From the NCBI RefSeq assembly GCF_002797315.1, contig NZ_KZ454936.1, positions 2,117,645 to 2,181,644 of the forward strand: 64,000 nt of DNA. Reading direction: 5' to 3'. Numbering within the stretch: the stretch's first letter is position 1; each line of letters begins with the position of its first letter. Source of the stretch: Bacillus sp. FJAT-44742. GTDB lineage: Bacteria; Bacillota; Bacilli; Bacillales; Marinococcaceae. The notes under the pieces were generated by a model, which made no database searches, was not told where the DNA came from, and was given only the letters and a program-made list of their open reading frames with translations. Made by a program: the position numbers and the translations under genes. Of this stretch, positions 37,571-47,542 are shown piece after piece.

Positions 37571-38329
37571 TTACCCGTTATCGACTACATCGCCAGGTTC
37601 TTCTGCTTCTGGTTCTTCCTCTTCTTCACCATTGTCTTCCTCTTCATCATCTTCATCTGGACCTTCTGCTTCAGGGGCTTCTGTTTCTTCTACATTCAGC
37701 CCTGCTGCTTGATAAAAAGAAGATTTAGCTTCATTGTATCTGTCTGTATATTCATTAAATCGCTCTTTACTGTCTACCACAGAGCGGTACCTTTCATTTA
37801 TCGTATCAATATGATCCTGAAGTTCGTCGATTTCAAGTTCTTCATCCTGGAACATATGGTACAATTCACGATCTAACTCAATGGCTTCCGAATAATTTGT
37901 ATAGAGCTCCTCATATGAGGCATACCTCTCGTTCATTGTGTCTCTAATATCCTCGGCAGCAGCAATTTCCTCGTCTTCCTCAAGGTTCTCCATTTCCTCT
38001 TCTGCTTGCTGGTACTCTTCATAGCTGGCTTCAATACTTTCTCTTTCCATTTCCAACCGCTCTTCTCTTTCATCTACCAGCTCAAGGGCTTCATTTGAAA
38101 GAGCCTGTATTTCCTCTAATTCAGTAAGACCCAGGGATAAAATTTCTTCATAAATTTCATATTCCTGTTGTTCAGCCTCCATTAATGGTTCCTGCTGCTG
38201 CTGAAATCCCTCTTCAAGCTCCACTGCTTCTTCCAAATGATTATAAATTGCTTCAGAGCTACTTTCCCCACAGGCTGAAATGACTAAAAGGCTGGATGCA
38301 GCTATGCTGCTAAGTATTATTTTTTTCAT
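37571..38329 (-). CDS. ykyA: YkyA-like cell-wall binding lipoprotein
   Basis: This 252-residue protein has a lipoprotein signal (SLLVISAC, cysteine 20), a long coiled-coil body rich in Glu and Gln (residues 25-205), and a tail of almost only Glu/Asp/Pro/Gly. It corresponds to YkyA, encoded beside pdhA in Bacillus subtilis. The low pI and acidic tail fit a halophile surface. Function is not known beyond possible wall association. Confidence 0.85.
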   Translation of the reverse strand: MKKIILSSIAASSLLVISACGESSSEAIYNHLEEAVELEEGFQQQQEPLMEAEQQEYEIYEEILSLGLTELEEIQALSNEALELVDEREERLEMERESIEASYEEYQQAEEEMENLEEDEEIAAAEDIRDTMNERYASYEELYTNYSEAIELDRELYHMFQDEELEIDELQDHIDTINERYRSVVDSKERFNEYTDRYNEAKSSFYQAAGLNVEETEAPEAEGPDEDDEEEDNGEEEEEPEAEEPGDVVDNG

Positions 38330-38575
38330 ATGTCTCGTCCCCCAGATTCAATCATAAAAAGGTTTATTTCTACACAAAACCACAAATAACCAAAAAATGT
38401 TATTCGCTTCCCCAATGATATAGCAATATTTCTCTTAAATCAATTAATCTTCCATATTAATCCTGGAATAAAAAAGCTGATAATTAATGGGCATTTGACC
38501 ATCCGTTATGGTTTCTTTTACATACAGTGATATAGAAACGCTCAAGAGAGCGGATTTTTGAAGGAGGAATGAATA

Positions 38576-38743
38576 ATGTGGGGCCACGGTGGATGTTATG
38601 ATCCTTGCGGATATGGATATCCTACTCAAGTAGCAGGTGTAGGACACGGACCAGGAAGAGGCTTTGCTTTGATTGTAGTTCTTTTCATTTTGTTAATCAT
38701 TGTTGGAGCTTCTCGTTTCCCTCATCACACACCAAGCAAATAA
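38576..38743 (+). CDS. YjcZ/SscA-family small sporulation protein
   Basis: A 55-codon frame with AAGGAGG 8 bases before the ATG encodes [16 protein letters not shown], a glycine-rich stretch, and the hallmark [17 protein letters not shown] followed by a short tail. This is the YjcZ family of small spore proteins (SscA assembles coat). A CATACAGTGATAT element upstream could be a sigma-K type -10. It is monocistronic with its own terminator. Confidence 0.88.
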   Translation: MWGHGGCYDPCGYGYPTQVAGVGHGPGRGFALIVVLFILLIIVGASRFPHHTPSK

Positions 38744-38751
38744 TTGGTTTT

Positions 38752-38792
38752 GTAAAGGCTCCGTGCCAATTCCGGCAGGAGCTTTTACTTTT
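38752..38792 (+). terminator. Terminator after the YjcZ-family gene
   Basis: Arms GTAAAGGCTCC and GGAGCTTTTAC, then TTTTAC, nine bases after the stop. Confidence 0.8.
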
Positions 38793-38902
38793 ACATACTG
38801 TAGTTTTTTGCTTATAATATACTTTGGACCTTAGTATTGAATTTACCGGTATTGTTATATGAATTAATAATAACCACCACGAGTAAGAAAGGAGTGAATT
38901 CA

Positions 38903-39448
38903 ATGATTACAATGAAGGATATTGTTAGAGAAGGAGATCCTGTACTGAGACAGGTAGCAAAAGAAGTTCCTCTGCCTCCTTCGGAAGAAGATAAAGCAAC
39001 AGTGCAAAAAATGCTTGAATTCTTAAAAAACAGCCAGGATCCAGAGATCGCTGAGAAATACGGCCTCCGCTCTGGAGTAGGTATCGCAGCCCCTCAACTT
39101 GGAATCAGCAAACGATTCTTTGCTGTGCATCTTATAGATGAAAAGGAAAGGGAATACAGCTATGGACTATTTAACCCACGTATCGTAAGTCATTCGGTTG
39201 AAACAACACACCTTGATAACGGTGAAGGGTGTTTATCCGTTGACAGAGATGTACCTGGGCTTGTACCGAGGTATTCCCGGATTACTGTTAAGGCTGCCAC
39301 AGAAGACGGAGAAGAGGTTCAGCTTCGACTCCGTGGTCTTGCTGCTATCGTGTTCCAGCATGAAATTGATCATCTTGACGGTATAATGTTTTATGACCGA
39401 ATCGAAGACTATGATGACAAAATGAAAAGGTCACTGCCCGACCTGTAA
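38903..39448 (+). CDS. def: Peptide deformylase
   Basis: This 181-residue enzyme has the three deformylase motifs: [17 protein letters not shown] and QHEIDHLDG, giving the metal ligands Cys, His, His and catalytic Glu. ATG at 38903 has AAAGGAG 8 bases upstream; the longer frame starting at 38837 has no site. It removes the formyl group from nascent proteins. Position next to ykrA corresponds to defB/ykrB. Confidence 0.97.
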   Translation: MITMKDIVREGDPVLRQVAKEVPLPPSEEDKATVQKMLEFLKNSQDPEIAEKYGLRSGVGIAAPQLGISKRFFAVHLIDEKEREYSYGLFNPRIVSHSVETTHLDNGEGCLSVDRDVPGLVPRYSRITVKAATEDGEEVQLRLRGLAAIVFQHEIDHLDGIMFYDRIEDYDDKMKRSLPDL

Positions 39449-39461
39449 TTTATTTCCTTGC

Positions 39462-39490
39462 AAAAGGCTCCGGAAAACGGAGCCTTTTTT
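39462..39490. terminator. Bidirectional terminator between def and ykrA
   Basis: Arms AAAAGGCTCCG and CGGAGCCTTTT with loop GAAAA, between converging genes. Confidence 0.93.
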
Positions 39491-39492
39491 CA

Positions 39493-40293
39493 TTATACCT
39501 TATTACCTTCAAGGAGACCGAGTCTCTCCAGGCCTGCCCGTATGCCCCCTTCATCCACGGATGCCGTAACAAAATCAGCTGAAGCTTTTGTCTTATCTAA
39601 AGCATTTCCCATAGCCACTCCAGTACCAACCATTTCCAGCATTTGAATGTCATTTAACGCATCTCCAAAGGCAGCAGCTTCTTCAATGGAAAACCCGAGG
39701 TGTCGAGCAACTGTTTTGATACCTTCTGCCTTCGACCCTCCCTGAGGAAGCACATCCACAGCAAGATTATGCCAGCGAACAAAATCAAACTTCGGATGGG
39801 AGTGTAAATATACATGTTCCTCGTGTCCGCTGCAAAAAAGCAATGCCTGATAAATTTCTCTTTCTTTAAAATAGTCAGGATCCTCAGAAGGATACGGTAA
39901 TTGGAGTCCGCCTACACTTTCAACAATATGAGGGTGGTTGCTTACCGTAGAACGAAAATCTTCATGATCGACAAAAACCATGGGATGATTCTGAGATTCT
40001 GCATGCTCCTTCAGACGGGTTAGGTAGTTAAAATTCAAAGGCTTCTTTTCAATTACTTCTCCTTCTGCCACTACGTATGAACCGTTAAAGCTGACAAACG
40101 TTTCGATTCCTAATTCTTCTCTAAGCTCTTCAAACATAAAAGGGGCGCGTCCCGTAGCAATAGCAACATAGACTCCTTTATTTTTCAGCTCAGCAATTGC
40201 CTCCTTAGTCGAAGGGGGTACAATCATTTCCTTTGTATAAAGCGTACCGTCAATATCAAAAAATACAATGCCTGGCTTCTTCAATTTCTCCAC
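39493..40293 (-). CDS. ykrA: HAD-superfamily Cof-type phosphatase YkrA
   Basis: This 266-residue HAD hydrolase has motif I FFDIDGTLY, motif II ATGRAP, a C2B cap, and motifs III/IV K-(x)n-FGDALNDIQMLE. It is a Cof-like sugar or nucleotide phosphatase; substrate unknown. GGAG precedes the ATG. Context matches ykrA. Confidence 0.93.
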   Translation of the reverse strand: MEKLKKPGIVFFDIDGTLYTKEMIVPPSTKEAIAELKNKGVYVAIATGRAPFMFEELREELGIETFVSFNGSYVVAEGEVIEKKPLNFNYLTRLKEHAESQNHPMVFVDHEDFRSTVSNHPHIVESVGGLQLPYPSEDPDYFKEREIYQALLFCSGHEEHVYLHSHPKFDFVRWHNLAVDVLPQGGSKAEGIKTVARHLGFSIEEAAAFGDALNDIQMLEMVGTGVAMGNALDKTKASADFVTASVDEGGIRAGLERLGLLEGNKV

Positions 40294-40757
40294 TCCTTTT
40301 TTCTCTTACCGCAGCTTACTTTTATGTAAAGCATCTGCTTTTATACTGAAAATTCCACTGTTACCTGATTTCCTACCATTATGAAGCAAACAGATAAGAT
40401 TGAAAAGAAAAAGGCAGCTTCTTTTCTTCCAAGTATTTCAGGGCAAGAATTCCGGCAGGCCGCACATAATAAGGGCAAACCAAATACAAGGAGGGATAGT
40501 CAATGATGAGGAAATGGAGAAAAAGATTACTGAAGGGATGCCGGAATCTTTTACCAAAACAACGCTTATTGAATGCCTGAATTTAACATTCGGCCTCTTT
40601 CTCTATTGAAAAATAATGAAAAATACCTTACAATTTCTAGACTGGCATGTACGGAATCAAAGGCTTTACCTTTCATGCATACCAAAAGCATGAAAAACAC
40701 AGTCCAATGTTTTATAATAGGATAAGCATTATTTAACAGAACAAGGAGAGGTCGAAG
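40294..40757. other. Gap between ykrA and rpoY
   Basis: About 460 bases. One tiny frame (ATG 40503, 25 codons, basic peptide MMRKWRKRLLKGCRNLLPKQ...) has a perfect AAGGAGG 8 bases upstream; nothing else supports it. No strong promoter for rpoY stands out except an AT-rich TATAAT-like TAATAGGATAAG at about 40712. Confidence 0.35.
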
Positions 40758-40967
40758 ATGATTTTTAAAGTATTTTATCAGGAGAATATTGAAGAAGCTC
40801 CTGTCCGGGAAAATACTCATTCACTTTTCGTTGAAGCAGAAAGTGAAAGAGAAGTACGGCAGAAACTGGCAGACAGAAAGTACAATATTGAATTAGTCCA
40901 GGAAGTTTCAGGAGATTTCTTGGAATACGAAAAACAAAGAGAAGATTTCAAAGTGGAGAACATCTAG
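40758..40967 (+). CDS. rpoY: RNA polymerase epsilon subunit
   Basis: This 69-residue protein is RpoY (YkzG): [34 protein letters not shown] and the ending [12 protein letters not shown]. It is a small subunit of Firmicute RNA polymerase. AAGGAG lies 9 bases upstream. Only 4 bases separate it from rnjA, as in Bacillus subtilis. Confidence 0.95.
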   Translation: MIFKVFYQENIEEAPVRENTHSLFVEAESEREVRQKLADRKYNIELVQEVSGDFLEYEKQREDFKVENI

Positions 40968-40971
40968 AGAA

Positions 40972-42639
40972 ATGAAACAAATTAAAGAGAATCAAGTTGC
41001 CGTTTTCGCCCTTGGAGGCCTTGGGGAAATCGGCAAAAACACGTATGCCATTGAGTACAAAGATGAAATTATTCTTATTGATGCCGGAATTATGTTTCCT
41101 GAAGACGAGCTTCTAGGTATCGACTATGTCATACCTGACTATACGTATATTATTAGAAACAAAGAAAAGATCAAAGGACTTTTCGTTACACACGGACATG
41201 AGGATCATATCGGAGGAATTCCTTACCTTTTACGAGAGGTTAACGTCCCTATTTATGGCGGAAAATTAGCATTGGGCCTAATCAAAGGAAAACTTGAAGA
41301 GCATGGTCTTTTACGCCGGGCCAAGATGATTCCAATTGAAGAAGATCATGTGATTAGATTTGCCCATACACAGGTTTCTTTTTTCCGTACAACACACAGT
41401 ATTCCAGATTCCTTAGGGATTGTCGTACACACACCTGAAGGAAATATTGTCCATACCGGTGATTTCAAGTTTGATTTTACACCAGTAGGCGCCCCAGCCA
41501 ATTTAACTAAGATGGCTCAAATTGGTGAAGAAGGAGTGCTTTGTCTTCTTTCTGACAGCACCAATGCCGAAATCCCAGGATTTACAATGTCCGAAAAAAA
41601 AGTCGGCAAAAGCATCGAGAATATTTTCAACCAAGTAGATGGCCGTATTATTTTTGCAACTTTTGCTTCTAATATTTATCGTCTTCAGCAGGCTGTAAAT
41701 GCAGCGGTAAAGCACGGAAGAAAGATTGCAATTTTTGGGCGCAGCATGGAAAATGCGATGACCATCGGCCAAGAACTAGGATATATTCAGGCCCCAAAAG
41801 GAACGTTTATTGATCATTCACAACTCAATCGTATTCCTGATAATCAAGTGGCTATTATATGTACGGGAAGCCAGGGAGAACCGATGGCTGCTCTTTCTAG
41901 AATTGCTTTTGGTACACATCGCCAAATTCAAGTCATTCCTGGAGATACAGTCATTTTCTCAAGTTCTCCAATTCCAGGGAATACGCTATCTGTAAATAAA
42001 ATTATTAACCAGCTTTATCGCGCAGGTGCAAATGTCATCCATGGTTCGTTAAATGACATTCATACATCCGGTCATGGCGGCCAGGAAGAACAAAAACTAA
42101 TGCTCAGGTTGATGAAACCGAAATTTTTCATGCCTATTCATGGAGAATATCGCATGCTGAAGATGCACACAGTTCTTGCCAGTGACTGCGGCATCGAAAA
42201 AGAGAATTCCTTTGTCATGGATAATGGAGAAGTTTTAGCTTTAACAAGAGATGAAGCCTCCGTTGTCGGTAAAGTGCCATCTGGAGCCGTTTACGTAGAT
42301 GGGCACGGAATAGGAGATATTGGAAATATTGTCCTTCGCGACCGACGTATCCTTTCCGAAGAAGGATTAGTAGTTGTGGTTGTTAGCCTTGATATGAAAA
42401 ACTTTAAGGTTTCCGCTGGACCAGACATAATTTCCCGCGGGTTTGTTTACATGCGTGAATCCAGTGATTTAATTAATGACGCTCAAAGTATGCTCGCAAA
42501 ACACCTGCAAGAAGTGATGAATAAGAAAACAACACAGTGGTCTGAAATAAAAAATGAAATCATTGACTTATTGTCTCCGTATCTTTATGAAAAAACAAAG
42601 AGGAAGCCAATGATCCTTCCGATAATTATGGAAGTATAA
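40972..42639 (+). CDS. rnjA: Ribonuclease J1
   Basis: This 555-residue enzyme has the metallo-beta-lactamase motif [10 protein letters not shown] (about residues 73-82), later HTGDFKFD, the beta-CASP motifs STNAEIPG and [11 protein letters not shown], and full length. It combines 5'-3' exonuclease and endonuclease activity and is central to mRNA decay. It is cotranscribed with rpoY. SR1P, encoded in this window, is known to affect GapA-RNase J1 interaction. Confidence 0.98.
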   Translation: MKQIKENQVAVFALGGLGEIGKNTYAIEYKDEIILIDAGIMFPEDELLGIDYVIPDYTYIIRNKEKIKGLFVTHGHEDHIGGIPYLLREVNVPIYGGKLALGLIKGKLEEHGLLRRAKMIPIEEDHVIRFAHTQVSFFRTTHSIPDSLGIVVHTPEGNIVHTGDFKFDFTPVGAPANLTKMAQIGEEGVLCLLSDSTNAEIPGFTMSEKKVGKSIENIFNQVDGRIIFATFASNIYRLQQAVNAAVKHGRKIAIFGRSMENAMTIGQELGYIQAPKGTFIDHSQLNRIPDNQVAIICTGSQGEPMAALSRIAFGTHRQIQVIPGDTVIFSSSPIPGNTLSVNKIINQLYRAGANVIHGSLNDIHTSGHGGQEEQKLMLRLMKPKFFMPIHGEYRMLKMHTVLASDCGIEKENSFVMDNGEVLALTRDEASVVGKVPSGAVYVDGHGIGDIGNIVLRDRRILSEEGLVVVVVSLDMKNFKVSAGPDIISRGFVYMRESSDLINDAQSMLAKHLQEVMNKKTTQWSEIKNEIIDLLSPYLYEKTKRKPMILPIIMEV

Positions 42640-42640
42640 T

Positions 42641-42668
42641 AAAAAAGCTGCCAGCAGGCAGCTTTTTT
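42641..42668 (+). terminator. Terminator after rnjA
   Basis: Arms AAAAAAGCTGCC and GGCAGCTTTTTT with a 4-base loop, two bases after the stop. Confidence 0.95.
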
Positions 42669-42803
42669 ATTATTGGAAAATCGTTTTTTAAGAAGAATCT
42701 AAGGAGAGAAATGTTTTAATGAGAGAGGAAATGGTATAGTAACTGATCACACCAGGCCTCTCTCTACCTTTGTCTCCCTCAGTTTCTGCGGAGACGTGTC
42801 TTC

Positions 42804-43478
42804 TTAAGCGTTTCCTTCTTCATCAATCCACCTGTTTTCCAGACGATTAATGTCTTTGTCAGCCCCAATCACAATCAACACGTCCTGAGTAAGGATCTTT
42901 TCTTCAGGATACGGAGACACTTTAATCTCCTCTCCCCTTTTGATCGCAAGAATGTTACAGCCGTACCGTGTTCGTAAATCCAAGTCGACAATGCTCTTAT
43001 TATTGATGGTGGGTCCTGCTACGAGCTCAACGATGCTGTATTCATCAGAAAGCTCCAAGTAATCCAGTACGTTCTCCGATACGACGTTGTGAGCGATACG
43101 AACCCCAATGTCTCGTTCAGGATGCACAATTTCATCGGCTCCGATCTTGGCAAGCACTTTTGCGTGGTAATCATTTTGTGCTTTAGCGATAATATTTTTG
43201 ACCCCCATATCATCCAATATCAAGGTAGTTAAAATGCTTGCTTGAATGTCATCTCCTATTGCAACAACCACTTGATCGAAATTACGTATCCCAAGACTTT
43301 TCAACGCTTTTTCATCTGTTCCATCAGCAATTACCGCCTGAGTGACAATGGGAGCAAGCTCGTTTACTTTATGTTCATCCATATCAATGGCTAATACGTC
43401 CATCCCTTCAGCAGACAACGCTTTACAAATACTTCCCCCAAAACGTCCGAGGCCGATTACAGCAAATTGTTTTTTCAC
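42804..43478 (-). CDS. ktrC: Potassium uptake regulatory subunit KtrC (RCK domain)
   Basis: This protein of about 224 residues has the RCK-N Rossmann motif VIGLGRFGGSI, then the acidic residue in LAIDMDEHKV, and an RCK-C domain after residue 140. It gates the KtrD-type channel and binds nucleotides including c-di-AMP. GTG at 43478 has GGAGG 8 bases upstream; the ATG at 43499 has none. It stands near rnjA as ktrC does in Bacillus subtilis. Confidence 0.92.
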   Translation of the reverse strand: MKKQFAVIGLGRFGGSICKALSAEGMDVLAIDMDEHKVNELAPIVTQAVIADGTDEKALKSLGIRNFDQVVVAIGDDIQASILTTLILDDMGVKNIIAKAQNDYHAKVLAKIGADEIVHPERDIGVRIAHNVVSENVLDYLELSDEYSIVELVAGPTINNKSIVDLDLRTRYGCNILAIKRGEEIKVSPYPEEKILTQDVLIVIGADKDINRLENRWIDEEGNA

Positions 43479-43573
43479 TCGTTCTTCCTCCAAATACAAT
43501 CCAAATAATTAATTGGGCAATAGACCTTTGCTAGTTTATTTTAACTTATGCTAAATTGCTTGGCAAAATATTA

Positions 43574-44263
43574 TTACAATCCCAAAGAGGACCATGTATT
43601 TGAACCGACAATCCCATCAATAAACAGGTTGTTTGCTCTTTGAAAATCTACAACTGCTTTTTCTGTAAGAGGACCAAACATTCCGTCTATTCCTTTTGGA
43701 TCAAACCCTTTTTTAACTAATGCTTGCTGAAGAAACTTCACTTCCTCCCCTCTTGCCCCTCTTTTTAATAAGGGAAGGAGACGTTTCTTTCTTAATTGTC
43801 CACGAAACCCTTCCATAGAAATACCTGGGCATAAGGACGATCTGTGCCCTTTATATTCGTTATGTCCCCGGACATTTGCAATGGGGATTTTTCTTTCTTT
43901 TGAAAGAGAGCGAATGAAAGCAAGGACCGCTTTTTTCTGAAAGTCTGTGAGAGACTCTTTGGTGAAGTCGCCAATCAGACAGACCCCAATAGATTGTTGA
44001 TTATGGTTGGCTGTATGATACGTGATCTCTTCCTGAGACTGACAATGAAATACCCTGCCCTTTTTGTCAATCACATAATGGTACCCTATGCCTGGCCAGC
44101 CATGGTGATTCACATGATACCTTGCAAAGCTCTCAGGTGAGCCTTCCTTGGTGCCGCTATGGTGTATGATAATTTGCTTGATGGCTTCCCTCGTTCTTCT
44201 TCTGTATTTTTTATTGGGATGTCGTGGCAATTGCCTTCGCTTATCAATAATGTGTATCTGCAA
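43574..44263 (-). CDS. N-acetylmuramoyl-L-alanine amidase with peptidoglycan-binding domain
   Basis: This protein of about 229 residues has an Amidase_2/PGRP domain (IIIHHSGTKEGS, HVNHHGWPGIGYHYVIDKKG, GVCLIGDF, VRGHNEYKG) followed by a PG_binding_1 repeat (LLKRGARGEEVKFLQQAL to WSSLGL). The zinc ligands H and late H/C are in place. TTG at 44263 is chosen because AAGGAGG lies 8 bases upstream; upstream ATG would start in a region without a site. No signal peptide is visible, which suggests a mother-cell, phage-derived or holin-dependent enzyme. Confidence 0.88.
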   Translation of the reverse strand: MQIHIIDKRRQLPRHPNKKYRRRTREAIKQIIIHHSGTKEGSPESFARYHVNHHGWPGIGYHYVIDKKGRVFHCQSQEEITYHTANHNQQSIGVCLIGDFTKESLTDFQKKAVLAFIRSLSKERKIPIANVRGHNEYKGHRSSLCPGISMEGFRGQLRKKRLLPLLKRGARGEEVKFLQQALVKKGFDPKGIDGMFGPLTEKAVVDFQRANNLFIDGIVGSNTWSSLGL

Positions 44264-44452
44264 AAGTAACACCTCCTTCTTTTGACATAGCTTTTCAGTC
44301 AAAAAAAGGAGGAAATAATGAAGCTTTCTGTATCCCGCACTGCTAAAAAAAGGATTCATTCATTTTACAGAGAGCTCAGTCAGGTCTTTCTCAATCTCTT
44401 CATTCTATGTACATAACATCAAACCAATCAATTTTTTGCGGTAAAATGCGAT

Positions 44453-44508
44453 AAAAAAAGGTGTCTCCACCGGTCACTGTTAATGTAACCTTCTGAGACA
44501 CCTTTTTA
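44453..44508 (-). terminator. Terminator after ykuV
   Basis: Minus-strand arms AAAGGTGTCTC and GAGACACCTTT with a 26-base loop that itself contains GTTACA/TGTAAC-like pairing, followed by TTTTTTA. It lies right after the ykuV stop. Confidence 0.85.
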
Positions 44509-44511
44509 TAT

Positions 44512-44967
44512 TTATTTATCTTTAATGCCAAGTACGCGGTTAACACGCTTAGTAAGCATCTTCATTCCGCCTCCGCCAGCTTGAAAGTGACGAAGCGTTC
44601 CATCTTTATCAAATACGTAATAAGAAGGAACATATTCATTTTCAAAGGCATCAGTAAGCTTATGCTCATTATCGACAAAGATAGGCTGCGTGATGTCATG
44701 CTCAGCTGCTACTTCTTTAATTTGATCCAGATCCAGATCTTTTTCAGAACGTGGCATGTGAACAGCAATCACATTTAAATCATCCTTATAATTATCACGG
44801 AACTCATTCACGTTTGGCATCGCTTCTTTACAAAGTCCGCAGCTGACTGACCAAAAGTGGATTAATGTAGGCTTGTCTCCAATTAGATCTTCCTTTGTGA
44901 CCTCTCCATTATACCAAGTCGTAGCTCCTTTAATTTCAGGCATCTCCGAGCGTAGTTTAAGTGCCAT
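44512..44967 (-). CDS. ykuV: Thiol-disulfide oxidoreductase YkuV
   Basis: This 151-residue thioredoxin-fold protein has the redox motif WSVSCGLCKEAMPN and the cis-proline region YVPSYYVFDKDG. There is no signal peptide, so it acts in the cytoplasm. YkuV of Bacillus subtilis is a TlpA-like reductase; the peroxiredoxin gene ykuU directly upstream is the likely partner. Confidence 0.9.
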   Translation of the reverse strand: MALKLRSEMPEIKGATTWYNGEVTKEDLIGDKPTLIHFWSVSCGLCKEAMPNVNEFRDNYKDDLNVIAVHMPRSEKDLDLDQIKEVAAEHDITQPIFVDNEHKLTDAFENEYVPSYYVFDKDGTLRHFQAGGGGMKMLTKRVNRVLGIKDK

Positions 44968-45047
44968 ATTTATTTCCTCCTTTTTATATGAGTAAGAAAA
45001 AGGCCTAACATTGCTGCTAGACCTTTTCCACTATAGTTGTTAGTGAA

Positions 45048-45596
45048 TTACAAAGTAGCTTGGCCTGGCTTCCAGTTAGCTGGGCAAAGACCGCCAGTTT
45101 GAAGAGCTTGAAGCACACGTAGTGTTTCATCTACATCACGGCCAATGTTGTTATGGTTAACAACAGAGTACATGAGTTCGCCCTCAGGGCTGATGATGAA
45201 TAGTCCGCGAAGAGCAACCCCTTCTTCTTCAATAAGTACGCCGTACTCACGAGATACTTCATGGTTTGTGTCAGCAGCTAGTGGATAGTTCAAGTCACCA
45301 AGACCATTATCATCACGGTGTGTATTAATCCATGCTTTATGAGTGTGGATTGTATCAGTAGATACACCGATCACTTCTGCATCAAGGTCTTCAAACTCAT
45401 CGTAACGATCGCTAAGAGCTGTGATCTCAGTAGGACATACGAACGTGAAGTCCATTGGATACCAGAAAAGTACCGTCCACTTATCTTCTTTCATGTTTTG
45501 CTCAAGGCTTACTTTACCAAACTCTTTGTTTGGCATTACCGCATCCATTTCAAATCGTGGTGCTTGCTTGGCTACCATACGCTTATCAGTCATCAA
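45048..45596 (-). CDS. ykuU: 2-Cys peroxiredoxin YkuU
   Basis: This 182-residue AhpC/Prx protein has the peroxidatic cysteine in DFTFVCPTEI and the resolving cysteine in GGLCPANWKPG. It reduces peroxides. It forms an operon with ykuV, 80 bases downstream. A good sigma-A promoter is upstream (45643-45671) next to a palindrome at 45674-45693 that may bind a redox or metal regulator. Confidence 0.95.
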   Translation of the reverse strand: MMTDKRMVAKQAPRFEMDAVMPNKEFGKVSLEQNMKEDKWTVLFWYPMDFTFVCPTEITALSDRYDEFEDLDAEVIGVSTDTIHTHKAWINTHRDDNGLGDLNYPLAADTNHEVSREYGVLIEEEGVALRGLFIISPEGELMYSVVNHNNIGRDVDETLRVLQALQTGGLCPANWKPGQATL

Positions 45597-45642
45597 TAAT
45601 TACCTCCTAAATGAATTGAAATGATCTCTGATTACAAAATAT

Positions 45643-45693
45643 ATTATAAATGGCTTGTTATTTAAAGTCAATATTAAATTGTAATTAATTTAA
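45643..45693 (-). promoter_or_regulatory. ykuU promoter with adjacent palindrome
   Basis: Minus strand: TTGACT (45666-45671), 17-base spacer, TATAAT (45643-45648). Just upstream the palindrome TTAAATT-GTAATT-AATTTAA (45674-45693) could be an operator; it is not a good PerR box. Confidence 0.6.
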
Positions 45694-45766
45694 ATTGATT
45701 GCTAAAACGCCATTTATCCCTTATGTAACATTCCCTATCGAAGAAAAAACAAACACATTTTTATCA

Positions 45767-45880
45767 ATGACAAGGAAAAAAGATAATGAAATTGAGAAAG
45801 CAATGAGAAAGAAATTAAATAGCCTGTCTGACATTTACTCTACCCAACAAGTGGAAGCTTGTAAAATAAAATGCTCATAA
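45767..45880 (+). CDS. Possible small peptide, weakly Spo0E-like
   Basis: A 37-codon frame encodes MTRKKDNEIEKAMRKKLNSL and then SDIYSTQQVEACKIKCS. The helix-turn-helix spacing loosely resembles Spo0E-type aspartyl phosphatases but the S-Q-E-L-D motif stops short. There is no ribosome site. It may be a remnant or chance frame in the 470-base gap between ykuU and ykuT. Confidence 0.2.
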   Translation: MTRKKDNEIEKAMRKKLNSLSDIYSTQQVEACKIKCS

Positions 45881-46069
45881 AAGACCTTTTATATTTTTGC
45901 TTAGTTTCTGTTTTTTATTCAGTCGGCTCCCCGTTATCTAGAAAGTCCATCGGGAAAGGTTAATTTTTTTACAGGTTGTCATAATGTGTTATACTTCGAC
46001 ACGTACCCTTTGCCTTTAAAGGCCGGGTATCCTTTTATGAAGTAGATCCATCAGAAGGGAGCCTTATTA

Positions 46070-46903
46070 ATGGAAGAGCTTTTAAATGATACGTTTTTAG
46101 GCGTGTTAGTAGGCGGGGCGGTAATGATCACCCTGCAGATTATCCTGGTGATTATCGGCTACTTTATTGCGCGCAGCATAGGAAAAAGAATTATCAGCCG
46201 AAGTTTTGAAAGAATGGCTGCACAGCGAAACATGCATCCGGGAAGAGTGAAGACCTTAAAGAACCTTTCTCTAAACGTGTTTGCTTATGCTCTAATCTTC
46301 GTTTTAATAACAATTATTGTAGGTATTTTTGATTTAAATATCGCTCCAATTATAGCTGGAGCCGGAATTATAGGGCTAGCTGTCGGCTTTGGTGCCCAGG
46401 GTCTTGTGAGCGATGTAGTCACCGGTTTTTTCCTTCTTTTAGAAAAGCAGATTGATGTGGATGATTATGTGACAATTGCCGGGCTGGATGGAGTAGTTGA
46501 AGAAGTCGGACTGCGAACAACTCAAATTCGCGCCTTTGACGGCACACTCCACTATATTCCAAACCGGGAAATCAGCTCCGTCAGCAATCATTCAAAAGGA
46601 AACATGCAGGCAATGATAGATATTAGCATTTCCTATGATGACGACATTGACCGAGCTATGAAAGTTCTTCAGGATGCTTGTGACAAAGTAGCAGCAGAAG
46701 AAGAAGTGATTAAAGACGGTCCTCACGTCTTAGGTGTAGCAAGCTTCGGAGATTCTGATGTAATTATTCGTATTATTGGACAAACTGAAAATATGGAACA
46801 ATGGGGTATTGAGCGCAAGCTTAGAAAAGCCTGCAAAGAAGCACTAGACGCTAATGGAATTGAAATTCCGTTCCCTCACCAAGTTAATATCCAAAAAAAT
46901 TAA
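46070..46903 (+). CDS. ykuT: Small-conductance mechanosensitive channel (MscS family, YkuT)
   Basis: This 277-residue membrane protein has three N-terminal hydrophobic segments, the pore helix region GIIGLAVGFGAQGLVSDVVTG and the beta domain VDDYVTIAGLDGVVEEVGLRTT (quoted in part). It opens on hypo-osmotic shock. GGGAG lies upstream of the ATG. It is divergent from ykuU. Confidence 0.95.
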   Translation: MEELLNDTFLGVLVGGAVMITLQIILVIIGYFIARSIGKRIISRSFERMAAQRNMHPGRVKTLKNLSLNVFAYALIFVLITIIVGIFDLNIAPIIAGAGIIGLAVGFGAQGLVSDVVTGFFLLLEKQIDVDDYVTIAGLDGVVEEVGLRTTQIRAFDGTLHYIPNREISSVSNHSKGNMQAMIDISISYDDDIDRAMKVLQDACDKVAAEEEVIKDGPHVLGVASFGDSDVIIRIIGQTENMEQWGIERKLRKACKEALDANGIEIPFPHQVNIQKN

Positions 46904-46911
46904 TGACCTTA

Positions 46912-46948
46912 AAAACCGGCTGTCTGTTAAGAGACAGTCGGTCTTTTT
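46912..46948. terminator. Terminator after ykuT
   Basis: Arms ACCGGCTGTCT and AGACAGTCGGT with a 6-base loop, followed by CTTTTT, near the ykuT stop. A second hairpin GCCGTTGAGA/TCTCAACGGC at 47064-47093 serves ykuS on the other strand. Confidence 0.85.
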
Positions 46949-47144
46949 ATTATATATCTTGATGTGGATGAAAAAGAAGCATCTAACACATGCCATAGTA
47001 GTGAAAGGGGGTAATATACCAACCTTTATCAGCCTGGCTTACTTTCCTCGTCCAAAAGAACAAGCCGTTGAGAATACTAATCATCTCAACGGCCAAAGAG
47101 ACCTCAGAAAGGTCACTGTTTCATGTATATGTGTATTGACGAGA

Positions 47145-47393
47145 CTATCTTTGATTAAGCTTTTCCTCAACCTGACTGCACACTTCGTTTGAACTAAAGC
47201 CATGAGCATTAATTACAGACCCTTCCATTGCAGTCTGCTGAATGTCCATCATATTCTCATCCTGACCGGTAATGACACAACAATCACAGCCCTTAGCGTC
47301 CTGCTGTTGTCTCAAAGTAACCACTTCATGTCCAAATTCCTGAAGCTGCTGCTGTACATCTGTTAATGATTCTTCTACACCAATTCGAGCCAT
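47145..47393 (-). CDS. ykuS: UPF0180 family protein YkuS
   Basis: This 82-residue protein matches Yku[37 protein letters not shown]-like text (here DENMMDIQQ) and [15 protein letters not shown]. It is a small cytoplasmic protein without known function. AAGGAGG precedes the ATG. Confidence 0.9.
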   Translation of the reverse strand: MARIGVEESLTDVQQQLQEFGHEVVTLRQQQDAKGCDCCVITGQDENMMDIQQTAMEGSVINAHGFSSNEVCSQVEEKLNQR

Positions 47394-47542
47394 TTTACTA
47401 CCTCCTTCACGTGTTTTCTCTGTTAATATGTACGTTGAATAGGTGATTCATGCAAAAGAAACAGAAAAAACTTGGCTTCCCATTTACAGGGCAAGCCAAG
47501 CTTTTGCCTTCATCTAAAAAATACCAAGTGACGGTTGCTTTA

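Noticed and set aside
45674-45693. PerR box at ykuU
   Set aside because: The palindrome does not fit the TTATAATNATTATAA pattern well enough; kept only as an unassigned palindrome.
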